This document shows positions 7,556 to 14,998 of a stretch of 17,550 bases of DNA, piece by piece. The notes under the pieces were generated by a model. That model was not told the DNA's origin, made no database searches, and saw nothing but the letters and a program-made list of their open reading frames with translations. The stretch comes from Anaerolineae bacterium (GTDB lineage: Bacteria; Chloroflexota; Anaerolineae; JACIWP01). Location of the stretch: positions 1 to 17,550 of the forward strand of contig JACIWP010000026.1 in the NCBI GenBank assembly GCA_014360855.1, given 5' to 3'. Position 1 is the first letter of the stretch, and the number at the start of each line of letters is the position of its first letter. The position numbers were made by a program, and so were the translations under genes.

Positions 7556-8461
7556 GTGACGGCGGTGGCCAAATCTTCGGGGTGTTCCATGGAGGATGAA
7601 CGCACGCGCCGCATGCGGGCGGAAAGCCCGTGGCGCATTGCCCTGCGCATCCTGGTGCGCAACCGGGTGGCGATGAGCGGCCTGGCCATCCTGGTAATGA
7701 TGTCTTTGCTGGCTGTCCTAGCGCCGGCCATCGCCCCTTACGACCCGGATGCCGTGGACATCTTGCATCAGCTTGAGGCGCCCAGCAAAACCCATATCTT
7801 GGGCACGGATTTATACGGCCGTGATATCTTCAGCCGTATTTTATACGGCGGCCGCATTACCCTGGTGGTCGGATTGATTGCGGTGGGCATCGCCGCCAGC
7901 ATTGGCATCGTGCTCGGGCTGATCGCCGGCTTTTATGGCGGCGCCGTGGATTCCATCATCATGCGCCTGGTGGATGTCCTGCTGGCCTTCCCGCGCATCC
8001 TGCTGGCGTTGAGCATCGTGGGTATGCTGGGGCCGGGCCTGCTGAACGTGATGGTGGCGGTGGGCATCGCCGGCATCACCGGCTACGCGCGCCTGGTGCG
8101 CGGCTCGGTGCTCAGCGCGAAGGAAAACGTGTACGTGGAGGCCGCCCGGGTGGTGGGATGCCCGGACCATATCATCTTGCGCCGGCATCTGCTCCCCAAC
8201 ATCATCGGTCCGGTGATCGTGCTGGCCACCCTGGACGTGGCCTCGGCGATCCTGTCCGCATCTTCGTTGAGCTTTCTCGGGCTGGGGGTACAGCCGCCCA
8301 CCGCCGAATGGGGCGCCATGCTGAATGAGGGCCGGCAGTACCTGCGCACGGCGCCGTGGATCACCCTCTTCCCGGGACTGGCCATTATGATATCGGTCTT
8401 GTCTATCAACATGCTGGGGGATGGCCTGCGCGACGCCCTGGACCCCCGCATGAAGATTTGA
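7556..8461 (+). CDS. ABC transporter permease, DppC/OppC type
   Basis: The second channel subunit, 301 residues from a GTG start. It shows the OppC N-terminal region (RNRVAMSGLAIL membrane span, then APYDPDAVD), the conserved LGTDLYGRD periplasmic motif at 82-90, and the BPD_transp_1 core with the EAA loop at about 195-218 (EAARVVGCPDH, then RRHLLPN). The C-terminal SASSLSFLGLGVQPP and DALDPRMKI stretches are typical of the family. The GTG at 7556 has AAGGGG six bases upstream. An in-frame ATG at 7589 would make a 290-residue protein and has a poorer ribosome site, so the start is not certain. The usual DppD/DppF ATPase genes do not follow: the next gene is a hydrolase. The energising subunits must be encoded upstream of the window or elsewhere. 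Confidence 0.94.
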   Translation: MTAVAKSSGCSMEDERTRRMRAESPWRIALRILVRNRVAMSGLAILVMMSLLAVLAPAIAPYDPDAVDILHQLEAPSKTHILGTDLYGRDIFSRILYGGRITLVVGLIAVGIAASIGIVLGLIAGFYGGAVDSIIMRLVDVLLAFPRILLALSIVGMLGPGLLNVMVAVGIAGITGYARLVRGSVLSAKENVYVEAARVVGCPDHIILRRHLLPNIIGPVIVLATLDVASAILSASSLSFLGLGVQPPTAEWGAMLNEGRQYLRTAPWITLFPGLAIMISVLSINMLGDGLRDALDPRMKI

Positions 8462-8479
8462 ATTGAAGGATGGACAGCA

Positions 8480-9697
8480 ATGACCCATCGTCCTGAGCGG
8501 CAGGTTCTTCAGCGAGCGGAGGCGATCGCCCCTCAGCTCATCGAGATCCGCCGCGCCATCCACCGCCATCCCGAGCTGGGATTCGAGGAATATTTCACCT
8601 CGCGGCTGGTGAGCCAGGTGCTGACTGCCGAGGGGATCCCCCATCGCGTGGGGGTGGGACACACCGGGGTAGTGGCGGATATCGGCGCCGGCCGGCCGGT
8701 CATCGCCCTGCGCGCCGATATGGACGCCCTGCCCATCAACGAGCGCACCGGCCTGCCCTTCGCCTCGGAAGTGCCGGGCGTGATGCACGCCTGCGGGCAT
8801 GATGCCCACACCGCGGCCCTGCTGGGGGCCGCCAAACTGCTGAAGGAGATGGAACTGCCGGCCGGCACGGTGCGGCTCATCTTTCAGCCGGCGGAGGAAA
8901 CCGCTGACGAAGAGGGCAAAAGCGGCGCCGACCGCATGGTGGAGGACGGCGCCATGGATGGGGTGGATGCGGTAGTCGGCCTGCATAACGTGGTGGACCG
9001 ACCCCCCGGCACGGTACTGGTCTCCCCCGGCCCTATCTTGGCTGCCACCGACATGTTCGAGGTGATCATCCACGGCCGGGCCAGCCATGGGGCGTATCCG
9101 CACCGCGGTGTGGACGCGATCGTGCTGGCCGCGCAGGTGGTCAACGCTATCCAGAGCATCATCGCGCGGCGCATTGACCCCATGGAGGTGGGGGTGGTCA
9201 CCGTGGGCACCATCGCCGGCGGGCGCAAGGCCAACATCATCGCCGACCGGGTGGAGCTGACCGGCACTATCCGCACCTTCGACGGCGCGGTGCGCCAGAA
9301 AATCCTGGAGGGCCTGGAGCACGCCTGCCGGCTGGCGACCCTGCAGGACGGCAATTATGAACTGCGCATCTCGCGCGGGCATCCCGCCACGGTCAATGAC
9401 CCCGGCATGTGCCGGCTGGTGCGGCGAGTGGCGCGGGAGCTGGGCCTGCGCGTCGAGGAGGAAAAGCCATCCCCCGTTTCCGAGGATTTCAGCCTGTATT
9501 CCAGCATGGTGCCGGGAGTGTATTTTCTGGTAGGTGCCGGCCGGCCGGAGGTCGACCCGCCGCGCCAGGCCCATACCGCCACCTATGACCTGGACGAGCG
9601 CTTTCTGCCCATCGCCGCCGCCATGCTGGCCGAAACCGCGCGTCAATACCTCCTGGAGGCCGCCAAAAAGCCACAGGGGAGGAAAAAATCACCGTAG
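8480..9697 (+). CDS. M20D-family amidohydrolase (hippurate / N-acyl amino acid hydrolase type)
   Basis: A 405-residue, probably cytosolic, two-metal hydrolase that cleaves N-acyl or amide bonds. Family marks are HRHPELGFEE at 28-37, RADMDALP near 78-85, HACGHDAH at 103-110 (C105 and H107 as metal ligands), QPAEE at 136-140 (catalytic and ligand Glu), the ligand H169 in VGLHN, and a C-terminal ligand His at 365 (QAHTATYD). The central lid/dimerisation domain lies roughly between residues 185 and 300. The full ligand set suggests an active enzyme. The ATG at 8480 follows GAAGGA by nine bases and sits 18 bases after the permease stop, so the gene is probably part of the transporter operon. The imported compound may therefore be an N-acylated or amide substrate, but the specificity cannot be told from sequence. 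The C-terminal tail is Lys-rich and poorly conserved. Confidence 0.94.
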   Translation: MTHRPERQVLQRAEAIAPQLIEIRRAIHRHPELGFEEYFTSRLVSQVLTAEGIPHRVGVGHTGVVADIGAGRPVIALRADMDALPINERTGLPFASEVPGVMHACGHDAHTAALLGAAKLLKEMELPAGTVRLIFQPAEETADEEGKSGADRMVEDGAMDGVDAVVGLHNVVDRPPGTVLVSPGPILAATDMFEVIIHGRASHGAYPHRGVDAIVLAAQVVNAIQSIIARRIDPMEVGVVTVGTIAGGRKANIIADRVELTGTIRTFDGAVRQKILEGLEHACRLATLQDGNYELRISRGHPATVNDPGMCRLVRRVARELGLRVEEEKPSPVSEDFSLYSSMVPGVYFLVGAGRPEVDPPRQAHTATYDLDERFLPIAAAMLAETARQYLLEAAKKPQGRKKSP

Positions 9698-9709
9698 AGA
9701 GGGAAAACC

Positions 9710-10807
9710 ATGGCCGATGTACGCGTATCGCTGTGCGGAGTGGAACTGCGCAATCCTTTCATCGCCTCTTCCGGCCCGCTGACCTATGGGGCGAAGGGCA
9801 TCCGCCGCTGTTTTGCCGCCGGCGCGGCCGCGGCAGTGACGAAGACGCTCTGCAAACTGCCGGCGGAGAACCCCATCCCGCATATCGTGAGCCTGGGCAA
9901 GGGCACCATGCTCAACACCGAAAAATGGGCGGACCTGAGCGTCCAGCAGTGGGTGGAGCAGGAATTCCCGGCCCTGCGCGGCGCGGATGGCGTGGTCATC
10001 GCCAGCCTGGGCCACACGGTGGAGGAAGTAGAGTTGATCGCGCCGCAGTTGGCGCGGGTGGGCGACCCCATCCGCATGCTGGAAGTGGTCTCGTACCGGG
10101 CGGTGGATATGGTGCCGATGGTGAAGGCAGCCAAGCGCCTGACCGATTTCCCGGTGCTGGCCAAGATCAGCCCCAACTGGCCCGATTTGATGGAGGTGGT
10201 GGACGGCTGTCTGGCCGCCGGCGCCGACGGCATCACCGCCGCGGATTCCCTGGGGCCCGTCCTGCATATTGATATAGAGACCGCCCGGCCGGCGCTGAGC
10301 GGGGATTACGGCTACGCCTGGATGTCCGGCACCGCCATCAAGCCGGTCATTGTGCGCATCGTGGCGGATATCTGCCGGCGGCATCCCGACGTGCCGGTGG
10401 TGGCCACCGGCGGGGTCACCACCGCAGAGGATGCGGTCGAGATGTTCATGGTGGGCGCCACAGCTATCGGCGCGCAGACGGCCCCCATGCTGCAGGGGGT
10501 GAGCTGGTTCGAAAAGACCACCAACAAGCTGTCAAAGTGGCTCGATGCGCACGGCTACCGCTCGCCGGCGGAGATCCGCGGCAGGGCACTGCCGGCCATC
10601 GCCCCCGGCGAGGACAAGCGCCCCCTCACCTTCTTCTTCGACGCCGACAAATGCACCGAATGCGGGCGCTGTGTCACCGTCTGCGCCTACGAGGCCCGAC
10701 ACCTGGAAGAGGGCAAGGTGATGCGGCTGGATACGGATGCCTGCCGCTCCTGCGGCCTGTGCGTGACCGTTTGTCCCACCGAGGCGCTCACCGCTGACCG
10801 GGTCTAG
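9710..10807 (+). CDS. PreA-like dihydroorotate/dihydropyrimidine dehydrogenase-family flavoprotein with C-terminal 2x[4Fe-4S] ferredoxin
   Basis: A 365-residue fusion. Residues 1-290 form an FMN-binding TIM barrel of the dihydroorotate / dihydropyrimidine dehydrogenase superfamily: NPFIASSGPLT at 15-25, the AKISPNWPD strand at 151-159, AGADGITAADS at 170-180, and the phosphate-binding ATGGV (232-236) and GATAIGAQTA (249-258). Residues 310-360 are a ferredoxin domain with C315/318/321/325 and C345/348/351/355, as in PreA and the C-terminus of mammalian DPYD. The segment where these enzymes carry the N-x-S-C catalytic loop reads LEVVSYRA (124-131) here, with neither the Asn nor the Cys. The reaction may therefore differ from pyrimidine reduction or oxidation. 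The NADH-binding partner PreT is not in the window. It starts 12 bases after the M20 gene, with GAGAGGG upstream, and ends just before a terminator. Confidence 0.88.
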   Translation: MADVRVSLCGVELRNPFIASSGPLTYGAKGIRRCFAAGAAAAVTKTLCKLPAENPIPHIVSLGKGTMLNTEKWADLSVQQWVEQEFPALRGADGVVIASLGHTVEEVELIAPQLARVGDPIRMLEVVSYRAVDMVPMVKAAKRLTDFPVLAKISPNWPDLMEVVDGCLAAGADGITAADSLGPVLHIDIETARPALSGDYGYAWMSGTAIKPVIVRIVADICRRHPDVPVVATGGVTTAEDAVEMFMVGATAIGAQTAPMLQGVSWFEKTTNKLSKWLDAHGYRSPAEIRGRALPAIAPGEDKRPLTFFFDADKCTECGRCVTVCAYEARHLEEGKVMRLDTDACRSCGLCVTVCPTEALTADRV

Positions 10808-10812
10808 GGCTG

Positions 10813-10845
10813 AAAAGGGGGTGGGCTGGTGCCCACCCCCTTTTT
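10813..10845. terminator. Bidirectional intrinsic terminator between convergent genes
   Basis: A perfect 14-bp stem (10813-10826 with 10831-10844) closes on a TGGT loop. The + strand runs into TTTTT at 10841-10845, and the - strand reads the complement of AAAA at 10813-10816 as its U-tract. It lies 6 bases after the flavoprotein stop and 8 bases beyond the end of the convergent Mo-hydroxylase gene, so it should end both transcripts. Confidence 0.92.
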
Positions 10846-10852
10846 GATCGCC

Positions 10853-13219
10853 TTACGAACGCCTGGAGGCCTCGACGACGGAGCGGAGGTACTGTGGGGT
10901 CAGGGGCACGCGCCGCAGTTCCACGCCCAGGGCATGGCTGACGGCATTGACGACAGCGCCGGCCACCCCATCCGAGGCGCACTCCCCGATGCTCTTGCCG
11001 CCGAATGGGCCGGCCTCCTCCGGGTCCTCCACTGTGATGACCCGGATGCTGGGAGGCATATCGGCCGCCTTGAACATGCGGTACTTCTTGAAGTGGGGGT
11101 TCTTGACCTCGCCCGTTTGTGGGTCAATGATCATCTCCTCCGAAAGCGCATACCCCAGGCCCATGTGAATGCCGCCGTGCACCTGCCCTTCGAAGAGCAG
11201 AGGATTAATGACGCGGCCGGAGTTATGCACTGCCAGGAAGTCCAGCACCCGCACCTGATAGGTCTCGGTGTCCACCTCCACCTCACAGAAGTCGGCGGCG
11301 TAGGACTCGATAGCGGTGCGAGATTCGAACGTGGCGGTGGCGATCAGTTCCCGTTGGGGCATGCCGGTGGAGCCGCGCTGTGCCGAGGCGACGATATCGG
11401 CGATGGAGACGCACTGGCTCGGGTTGTCGCGCACCACCACAAACCCGTCATCCAGCTCCAGCCGGTCTATCGAGACCTTCAACATGCGCGAGGCCTCGTC
11501 CAGCAGTTGTTCGCGGAGCTGGCGGGCGGCCAGGATGGTGGCGTTGCCGCCGATGTAGGTGGTGCGGGAGGCCTGCGCGCCCAGGTCCAGCGGGGTGACG
11601 TCCGTGTCGGCCTCGATGACCTCGATCAGGTCCGGGTCAATGGTCAGGATCTCCGCGGCGATCTGGGCCAGGATGGTGCGGGCGCCGGTGCCCAGGTCAT
11701 GGGTGCCGGTGAGCAGGACGGCGGTGCCGTCGTCGTGCAGGCGGATGGTGACGGTGGTCAGGTCCTGATAGACGGGGTACCAGCCGGCGCCGTGCACCGC
11801 CAGCCCCATGCCCACACCGCGCCGCACCCGCTGGCCGTGGGTGGCCTCGGCCGCCCGCCGGCGCTCGTACCAGCGGAAGGCCTCCATGCCGGCGCGGATG
11901 CAGTCGGCGATACGGGCATTGTGCACGTTCTGCCCCAGGCAGTTGTTCTGGAAGGGACGCAGGACGTTCTTAAGCCGGAATTCGACCGGGTCCCATCCCA
12001 TCTCCCGGCAGATGCGGTCAATATGGGTTTCGCGCGAAAGCATGATCTGCGGCGTCCCATAGCCGCGCATGGCGCCGGCCGGCGGGATATTGGTGTACAC
12101 CGCCGCACCGCGGTAGAACATGTAGGGCGCATCATAGAGCAGGAAGGTCTTGCCGGACTGGGCGCCGACGGTGTTGGGGCCAGAGCCGGCGTAGGCGCCG
12201 GTGTTCATCAGCGAGCGGATGTACTGGCCGCGGATGCGCCCGTCCTTGTCCACGCCGGTGCGCACGGTGACCTTGCCGCTGTGCCGGCTGCGGGTGGACA
12301 GGAAGACCTCTTTGCGCGTCAGGCGGAGCTTGACCGGCCGGCCGGTGCGCATGGACAGCAGGCCGACCACCGGTTCATGCAGGACCTCCAGCTTGCCGCC
12401 GAAAGCACCCCCCACGATCATCTTGATGACGCGCACCTTGCTGTGCGGAAGCCCCAACGCCTGGGCAATGACACTGCGGAAGCAGAACACGTTCTGCCCC
12501 GAGGTCCAGATGGTGAGCTTGCCGTCGGGACTGTAGTAGGCCACGTGACATACTGGTTCCAGGTACCCGTGATGCACCTTGGAAAGCTCAAAGGTGTCCT
12601 CGAACACGTAATCGGCCTCGTCAATGGCCTTGAGCACCTCTTCCTCGGGGTGACTGCCGTAGGCCAGCCAGCCGCCGCAAATATTGGTGCCGTCCACGCC
12701 GTGGGGATTGGCGAGGGGAGCGCCCTCCGCCAGGGCCTGATCCACATCGAACACCGCCGGCAACAGCTCATACTCCACCTTGATGCGCTTCACCGCCTCC
12801 TCAGCGATGAAGGGATCATCCGCGGCCACCGCCGCCACGCGGTCCCCCACAAAACGCACGTATTCGTCGAAGATATATTCCGTCTCCGGCATATCGAACG
12901 GGCTGTTGTCCCCGTAGAAGCGCATAGCGCTGTTATAGACGTTGTGAGGGCTGTTGAAGTAATGGACGATGGCGCGCACGCCGCGGATCTTCTCCGCTTC
13001 GGAGGTGTCAATGCTGACGATGCGGGCATGGGCGTGAGGGGAGAGAAGCAATTTGGCGTGCAGCATATTGGGAAGGCGCAGGTCATCCACATACACGGCT
13101 TTGCCGGTGACCTTGAGGACGGCCTCGCGGTTGGGTCTGGGCCGGCCGACATACTTCAGGCCGCGCGCCTCCAACTGCTTCTCGAATTCCTTCACCTCTT
13201 CGTATTGTCGCTCTGCCAT
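10853..13219 (-). CDS. Xanthine dehydrogenase-family molybdopterin-binding (large) subunit
   Basis: A 788-residue catalytic subunit of a molybdenum hydroxylase. Residues of about 33-145 are the first aldehyde oxidase/xanthine dehydrogenase domain (TGKAVYVDDLRLPNMLHAK onwards). The molybdopterin-binding part follows with GGAFGGK at 270-276, AMRGYG at 383-388 and HDLGTGARTILAQ further on. The catalytic Glu is E746 in GGKSIGE. Enzymes of this family hydroxylate purines, N-heterocycles or aldehydes, or reduce 4-hydroxybenzoyl-CoA; nothing visible fixes the substrate. The gene starts two bases after the [2Fe-2S] subunit stop and has GGGGAGG in the end of that gene as its ribosome site. No FAD-binding middle subunit is encoded in this operon, which is unusual for xanthine dehydrogenases but normal for aldehyde oxidoreductases. 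The missing subunit could also be elsewhere. No signal peptide is seen. Confidence 0.95.
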   Translation of the reverse strand: MAERQYEEVKEFEKQLEARGLKYVGRPRPNREAVLKVTGKAVYVDDLRLPNMLHAKLLLSPHAHARIVSIDTSEAEKIRGVRAIVHYFNSPHNVYNSAMRFYGDNSPFDMPETEYIFDEYVRFVGDRVAAVAADDPFIAEEAVKRIKVEYELLPAVFDVDQALAEGAPLANPHGVDGTNICGGWLAYGSHPEEEVLKAIDEADYVFEDTFELSKVHHGYLEPVCHVAYYSPDGKLTIWTSGQNVFCFRSVIAQALGLPHSKVRVIKMIVGGAFGGKLEVLHEPVVGLLSMRTGRPVKLRLTRKEVFLSTRSRHSGKVTVRTGVDKDGRIRGQYIRSLMNTGAYAGSGPNTVGAQSGKTFLLYDAPYMFYRGAAVYTNIPPAGAMRGYGTPQIMLSRETHIDRICREMGWDPVEFRLKNVLRPFQNNCLGQNVHNARIADCIRAGMEAFRWYERRRAAEATHGQRVRRGVGMGLAVHGAGWYPVYQDLTTVTIRLHDDGTAVLLTGTHDLGTGARTILAQIAAEILTIDPDLIEVIEADTDVTPLDLGAQASRTTYIGGNATILAARQLREQLLDEASRMLKVSIDRLELDDGFVVVRDNPSQCVSIADIVASAQRGSTGMPQRELIATATFESRTAIESYAADFCEVEVDTETYQVRVLDFLAVHNSGRVINPLLFEGQVHGGIHMGLGYALSEEMIIDPQTGEVKNPHFKKYRMFKAADMPPSIRVITVEDPEEAGPFGGKSIGECASDGVAGAVVNAVSHALGVELRRVPLTPQYLRSVVEASRRS

Positions 13220-13221
13220 GG

Positions 13222-13704
13222 TTACGCCTCCCCTCGCATGCGCCGGGCGGCCAGCTCAATGGCCTCGATGATCTTGACATAGCCGGTACAGCGGCACAAG
13301 TTGTTGTCCAGCGCCGCGATGATCTCCTCGCGTGTAGGGTTGGGATTGCGGCGCAGGAGCGCGGTGGCGGTGATGACCATGCCGGGGGTGCAGAAGCCGC
13401 ACTGGATGGCGCCCGTCTCGACGAAGGCCTGCTGGACCGGGGTCAGCCGGCCGTCCTTGGACAGCCCTTCAATCGTGATGACCTCTTTGCCTTGGGCACG
13501 CGTGGCCAGATAGGTGCAGGAGTTGACCGGCTCCCCATCAATCAGGACCTTACAGGCGCCGCAGTCCCCCGTGCCGCATCCGTATTTGGTGCCGGTCAGG
13601 TTGAGCACATCGCGCAGTACGTACAGGAGGGTCCAGCGTTTGCCGATCTCGAGCTGGTACTCCTCGCCGTTGATGTGGAGGGTAACTTCCACTCGTTCGT
13701 CCAT
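13222..13704 (-). CDS. [2Fe-2S] subunit of the xanthine dehydrogenase-family Mo hydroxylase
   Basis: A 160-residue small subunit, the typical length. The N-terminal plant-type ferredoxin domain binds one [2Fe-2S] cluster with C43, C48, C51 and C63 (GCGTGDCGACK, NSC). The C-terminal helical domain binds the second with C102, C105, C137 and C139 (QCGFCTPGM, CRCTGY). It passes electrons from the Mo site of the partner encoded directly downstream. The ATG at 13704 is preferred over an in-frame start at 13893: homology begins there, a GGAGAG site lies just upstream, and the longer form would begin upstream of the promoter found here. The operon's promoter lies about 50 bases upstream. The product lacks a twin-arginine signal, so the enzyme should be cytoplasmic. 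Confidence 0.95.
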   Translation of the reverse strand: MDERVEVTLHINGEEYQLEIGKRWTLLYVLRDVLNLTGTKYGCGTGDCGACKVLIDGEPVNSCTYLATRAQGKEVITIEGLSKDGRLTPVQQAFVETGAIQCGFCTPGMVITATALLRRNPNPTREEIIAALDNNLCRCTGYVKIIEAIELAARRMRGEA

Positions 13705-13753
13705 CGCTTCTCTCCGGGGCGGGTGTACGCTGAAGGTGAACAATTCTGACGAA

Positions 13754-13782
13754 ATTATAGCATAGTTGAACGAGCGGGTCAA
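13754..13782 (-). promoter_or_regulatory. Extended -10 sigma70 promoter of the Mo-hydroxylase operon
   Basis: Read on the - strand: TTGACC (complement of 13777-13782), a 17-base spacer, and TATAAT (complement of 13754-13759) preceded by TGC, an extended -10 element. The predicted start is near 13747, leaving a leader of about 43 nt before the ATG at 13704. The -35 box shares an inverted repeat with the divergent promoter. Confidence 0.8.
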
Positions 13783-13810
13783 GAGGCCCTTCCATGTTGA
13801 AACCCGCCCG
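13771..13810. promoter_or_regulatory. Candidate shared operator: inverted repeat covering both -35 boxes
   Basis: The left arm 13771-13782, read on the - strand, is TTGACCCGCTCG. The right arm 13797-13810 is TTGAAACCCGCCCG on the + strand. Ignoring a two-base AA insertion in the right arm, 11 of 12 positions match. The arms are 14 bases apart and each contains a -35 hexamer. Part of the symmetry is expected because both arms include TTGA of a -35 box, but the CCCGC extension is not required by sigma70. A regulator bound here would control both operons; none is encoded in the window. Confidence 0.5.
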
Positions 13811-13825
13811 AACCTGTGGTATAAT
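13797..13825 (+). promoter_or_regulatory. Extended -10 sigma70 promoter directed toward etfB
   Basis: TTGAAA (13797-13802), a 17-base spacer and TATAAT (13820-13825) preceded by TGG, an extended -10. Transcription should begin near 13832, about 325 nt before the etfB start. It is back to back with the Mo-hydroxylase promoter, the two -35 boxes being 14 bases apart. Confidence 0.78.
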
Positions 13826-14073
13826 GGAAATAGCCGCCTGTGGGTCTTTTCAACCGCAGTGCCGGCACATCCCAATGGAGGGACATGGTTCACGCATGGA
13901 AGCCCGGCTCATCGCGGAGCGTCAGCACCGGCATCGGGTCAATCAACTTGCCGGCCCGACCGCGCATTTCCCCAGCCCTGGCTCCCTGTCCAGTCCGTAC
14001 GACGTCGCGCCCCGATATCCGGGATGTGTCCGGTCGTTCCATCATGCTCCAGCACTCCGCCTTTCACCTTCAC

Positions 14074-14103
14074 TTGCCGGCCCCTTCTATCTGCTGGTAC
14101 AAT
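14074..14103 (+). promoter_or_regulatory. Possible second, etfB-proximal promoter
   Basis: TTGCCG (14074-14079), an 18-base spacer and TACAAT (14098-14103) preceded by TGG, an extended -10. The -35 is weak (four of six). Transcription would start near 14110 and leave a leader of about 47 nt. The TGG-TAnAAT arrangement is like that of the stronger promoter upstream. Confidence 0.42.
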
Positions 14104-14140
14104 TGCCGCGACAGCCGGCCGTTCGCTCCCACCACGAAAA

Positions 14141-14150
14141 AAGAAGGAGG
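14141..14150 (+). promoter_or_regulatory. Ribosome binding site that fixes the TTG start of etfB
   Basis: AAGAAGGAGG ends six bases before the TTG at 14157. An in-frame TAA at 14151-14153 closes the frame just upstream, and no ATG or GTG occurs before the conserved CIKQVPD motif. The TTG start is therefore forced. Confidence 0.88.
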
Positions 14151-14156
14151 TAAGCA

Positions 14157-14957
14157 TTGCACGCCATCGTATGCATCAAACAGGTTCCCGACACCACGGA
14201 GGTCAAGATTGACCCCGTCCGCGGCACACTGATTCGCGAGGGCGTCCCCAGCATCCTCAACCCCTTCGACACCTATGCCATTGAAGAAGCCCTGCGGCTG
14301 AAGGAACAGTTCGGCGGTAAGGTGACCGCCATCAGCATGGGGCCGCCCCAGGCCATCGAGGTGCTCAAGGAGGCGGTGGCCATGGGGTGCGACGAGGCCA
14401 TCCTGCTCTCGGACCGCGCCTTCGCCGGCTCCGACACCTGGGCCACCGCGTACACCCTCTCGCAGGCTATCCGCCGGCTCGGCCCCTTCGACATCATCTT
14501 CTGCGGCCGGCAGGCCATCGATGGCGATACCGGCCAGGTCGGGCCAGGCATCGCCCGCCAACTGAAGATCAACCAGCTCACCTACGTCTGCAAGATCCAG
14601 CACATTGACTTCGACAAGGGCGAAATCCGCGTCGAACGCCTGCTGGAAGAGGGGCGCGAAGTGGTCGAAAGCCGTCTGCCGGCGCTCCTCACCGTGGTCA
14701 AGGACATCAACCAGCCGCGCTATCCCACCTTCAAGGGCATCCGCCGCGCCTCCCGCATGGAATATCCGATCTGGACCGCCAAGGACCTGGAGGGGGCCAA
14801 CCCCGCCTACTTCGGGCTGGACGGCTCCCCCACCCGGGTGGTGCGCGTCTTCACGCCGCCGCCCCGTAGTGGCCAGACCGAGATCATCCAGGGCGAGACC
14901 GTGCAGGAGCAGGCCGCCAAACTGGTCGAAAAGCTCCTGGCAGAGAAAATCATCTGA
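14157..14957 (+). CDS. etfB: Electron transfer flavoprotein beta subunit (EtfB/FixA type)
   Basis: A 266-residue ETF beta subunit from a TTG start. The N-terminus has the family signature VCIKQVPDT (residues 5-13), NPFD near 35-38 and VTAISMGPPQA near 56-66. The nucleotide-binding stretch CGRQAIDGDTGQVGPGIA is at 116-133, and VVKDINQPRYPTFKGI marks the C-terminal part. With EtfA it would form a heterodimer that takes electrons from dehydrogenases such as the acyl-CoA dehydrogenase two genes downstream. The CGRQAIDGDT form is shared by FixA-like and bifurcating ETFs, in which this subunit binds a second FAD instead of AMP. Which applies here cannot be settled by eye. The etfA gene follows after 41 bases. 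Expression is probably driven by one or both promoters in the preceding intergenic stretch. Confidence 0.95.
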   Translation: MHAIVCIKQVPDTTEVKIDPVRGTLIREGVPSILNPFDTYAIEEALRLKEQFGGKVTAISMGPPQAIEVLKEAVAMGCDEAILLSDRAFAGSDTWATAYTLSQAIRRLGPFDIIFCGRQAIDGDTGQVGPGIARQLKINQLTYVCKIQHIDFDKGEIRVERLLEEGREVVESRLPALLTVVKDINQPRYPTFKGIRRASRMEYPIWTAKDLEGANPAYFGLDGSPTRVVRVFTPPPRSGQTEIIQGETVQEQAAKLVEKLLAEKII

Positions 14958-14998
14958 GCCGGCGGCATTCACTCGTTTGACTACGAAGGAGGATAACC

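Larger units (their letters stand above)
13826..14156 (+). other. Long intergenic stretch / 5' leader before etfB, no gene recognised
   Basis: About 330 bases between the upstream promoter and etfB. Overlapping open frames exist, but their translations are rich in Arg, Pro, Ser and His and lack a well-placed ribosome site. A GGAGGG at 13877-13882 is two bases from one ATG and 13 from the next. The stretch contains a 10-bp palindrome GTGCCGGCAC near 13860, a possible CCGGCA/TGCCGG stem at about 13928-13954, a second promoter candidate near its 3' end and the etfB ribosome site. It may be a long regulatory leader or may encode a small RNA. I recognise no known RNA class. Confidence 0.45.

Noticed and set aside
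10829..13282. An 817-codon open frame on the + strand opposite the Mo-hydroxylase genes
   Set aside because: It is antisense to two genes with unmistakable family motifs and complete cluster and active-site residues. Its His/Ala/Gly-rich translation is typical of a GC-rich shadow frame.
13766..14232. Overlapping open frames of 119-148 codons before and into etfB
   Set aside because: They overlap the promoters and the etfB start, lack a well-placed ribosome site and have Arg/Pro/Ser/His-rich translations with no resemblance to any family I know. A short peptide within the leader cannot be fully excluded.
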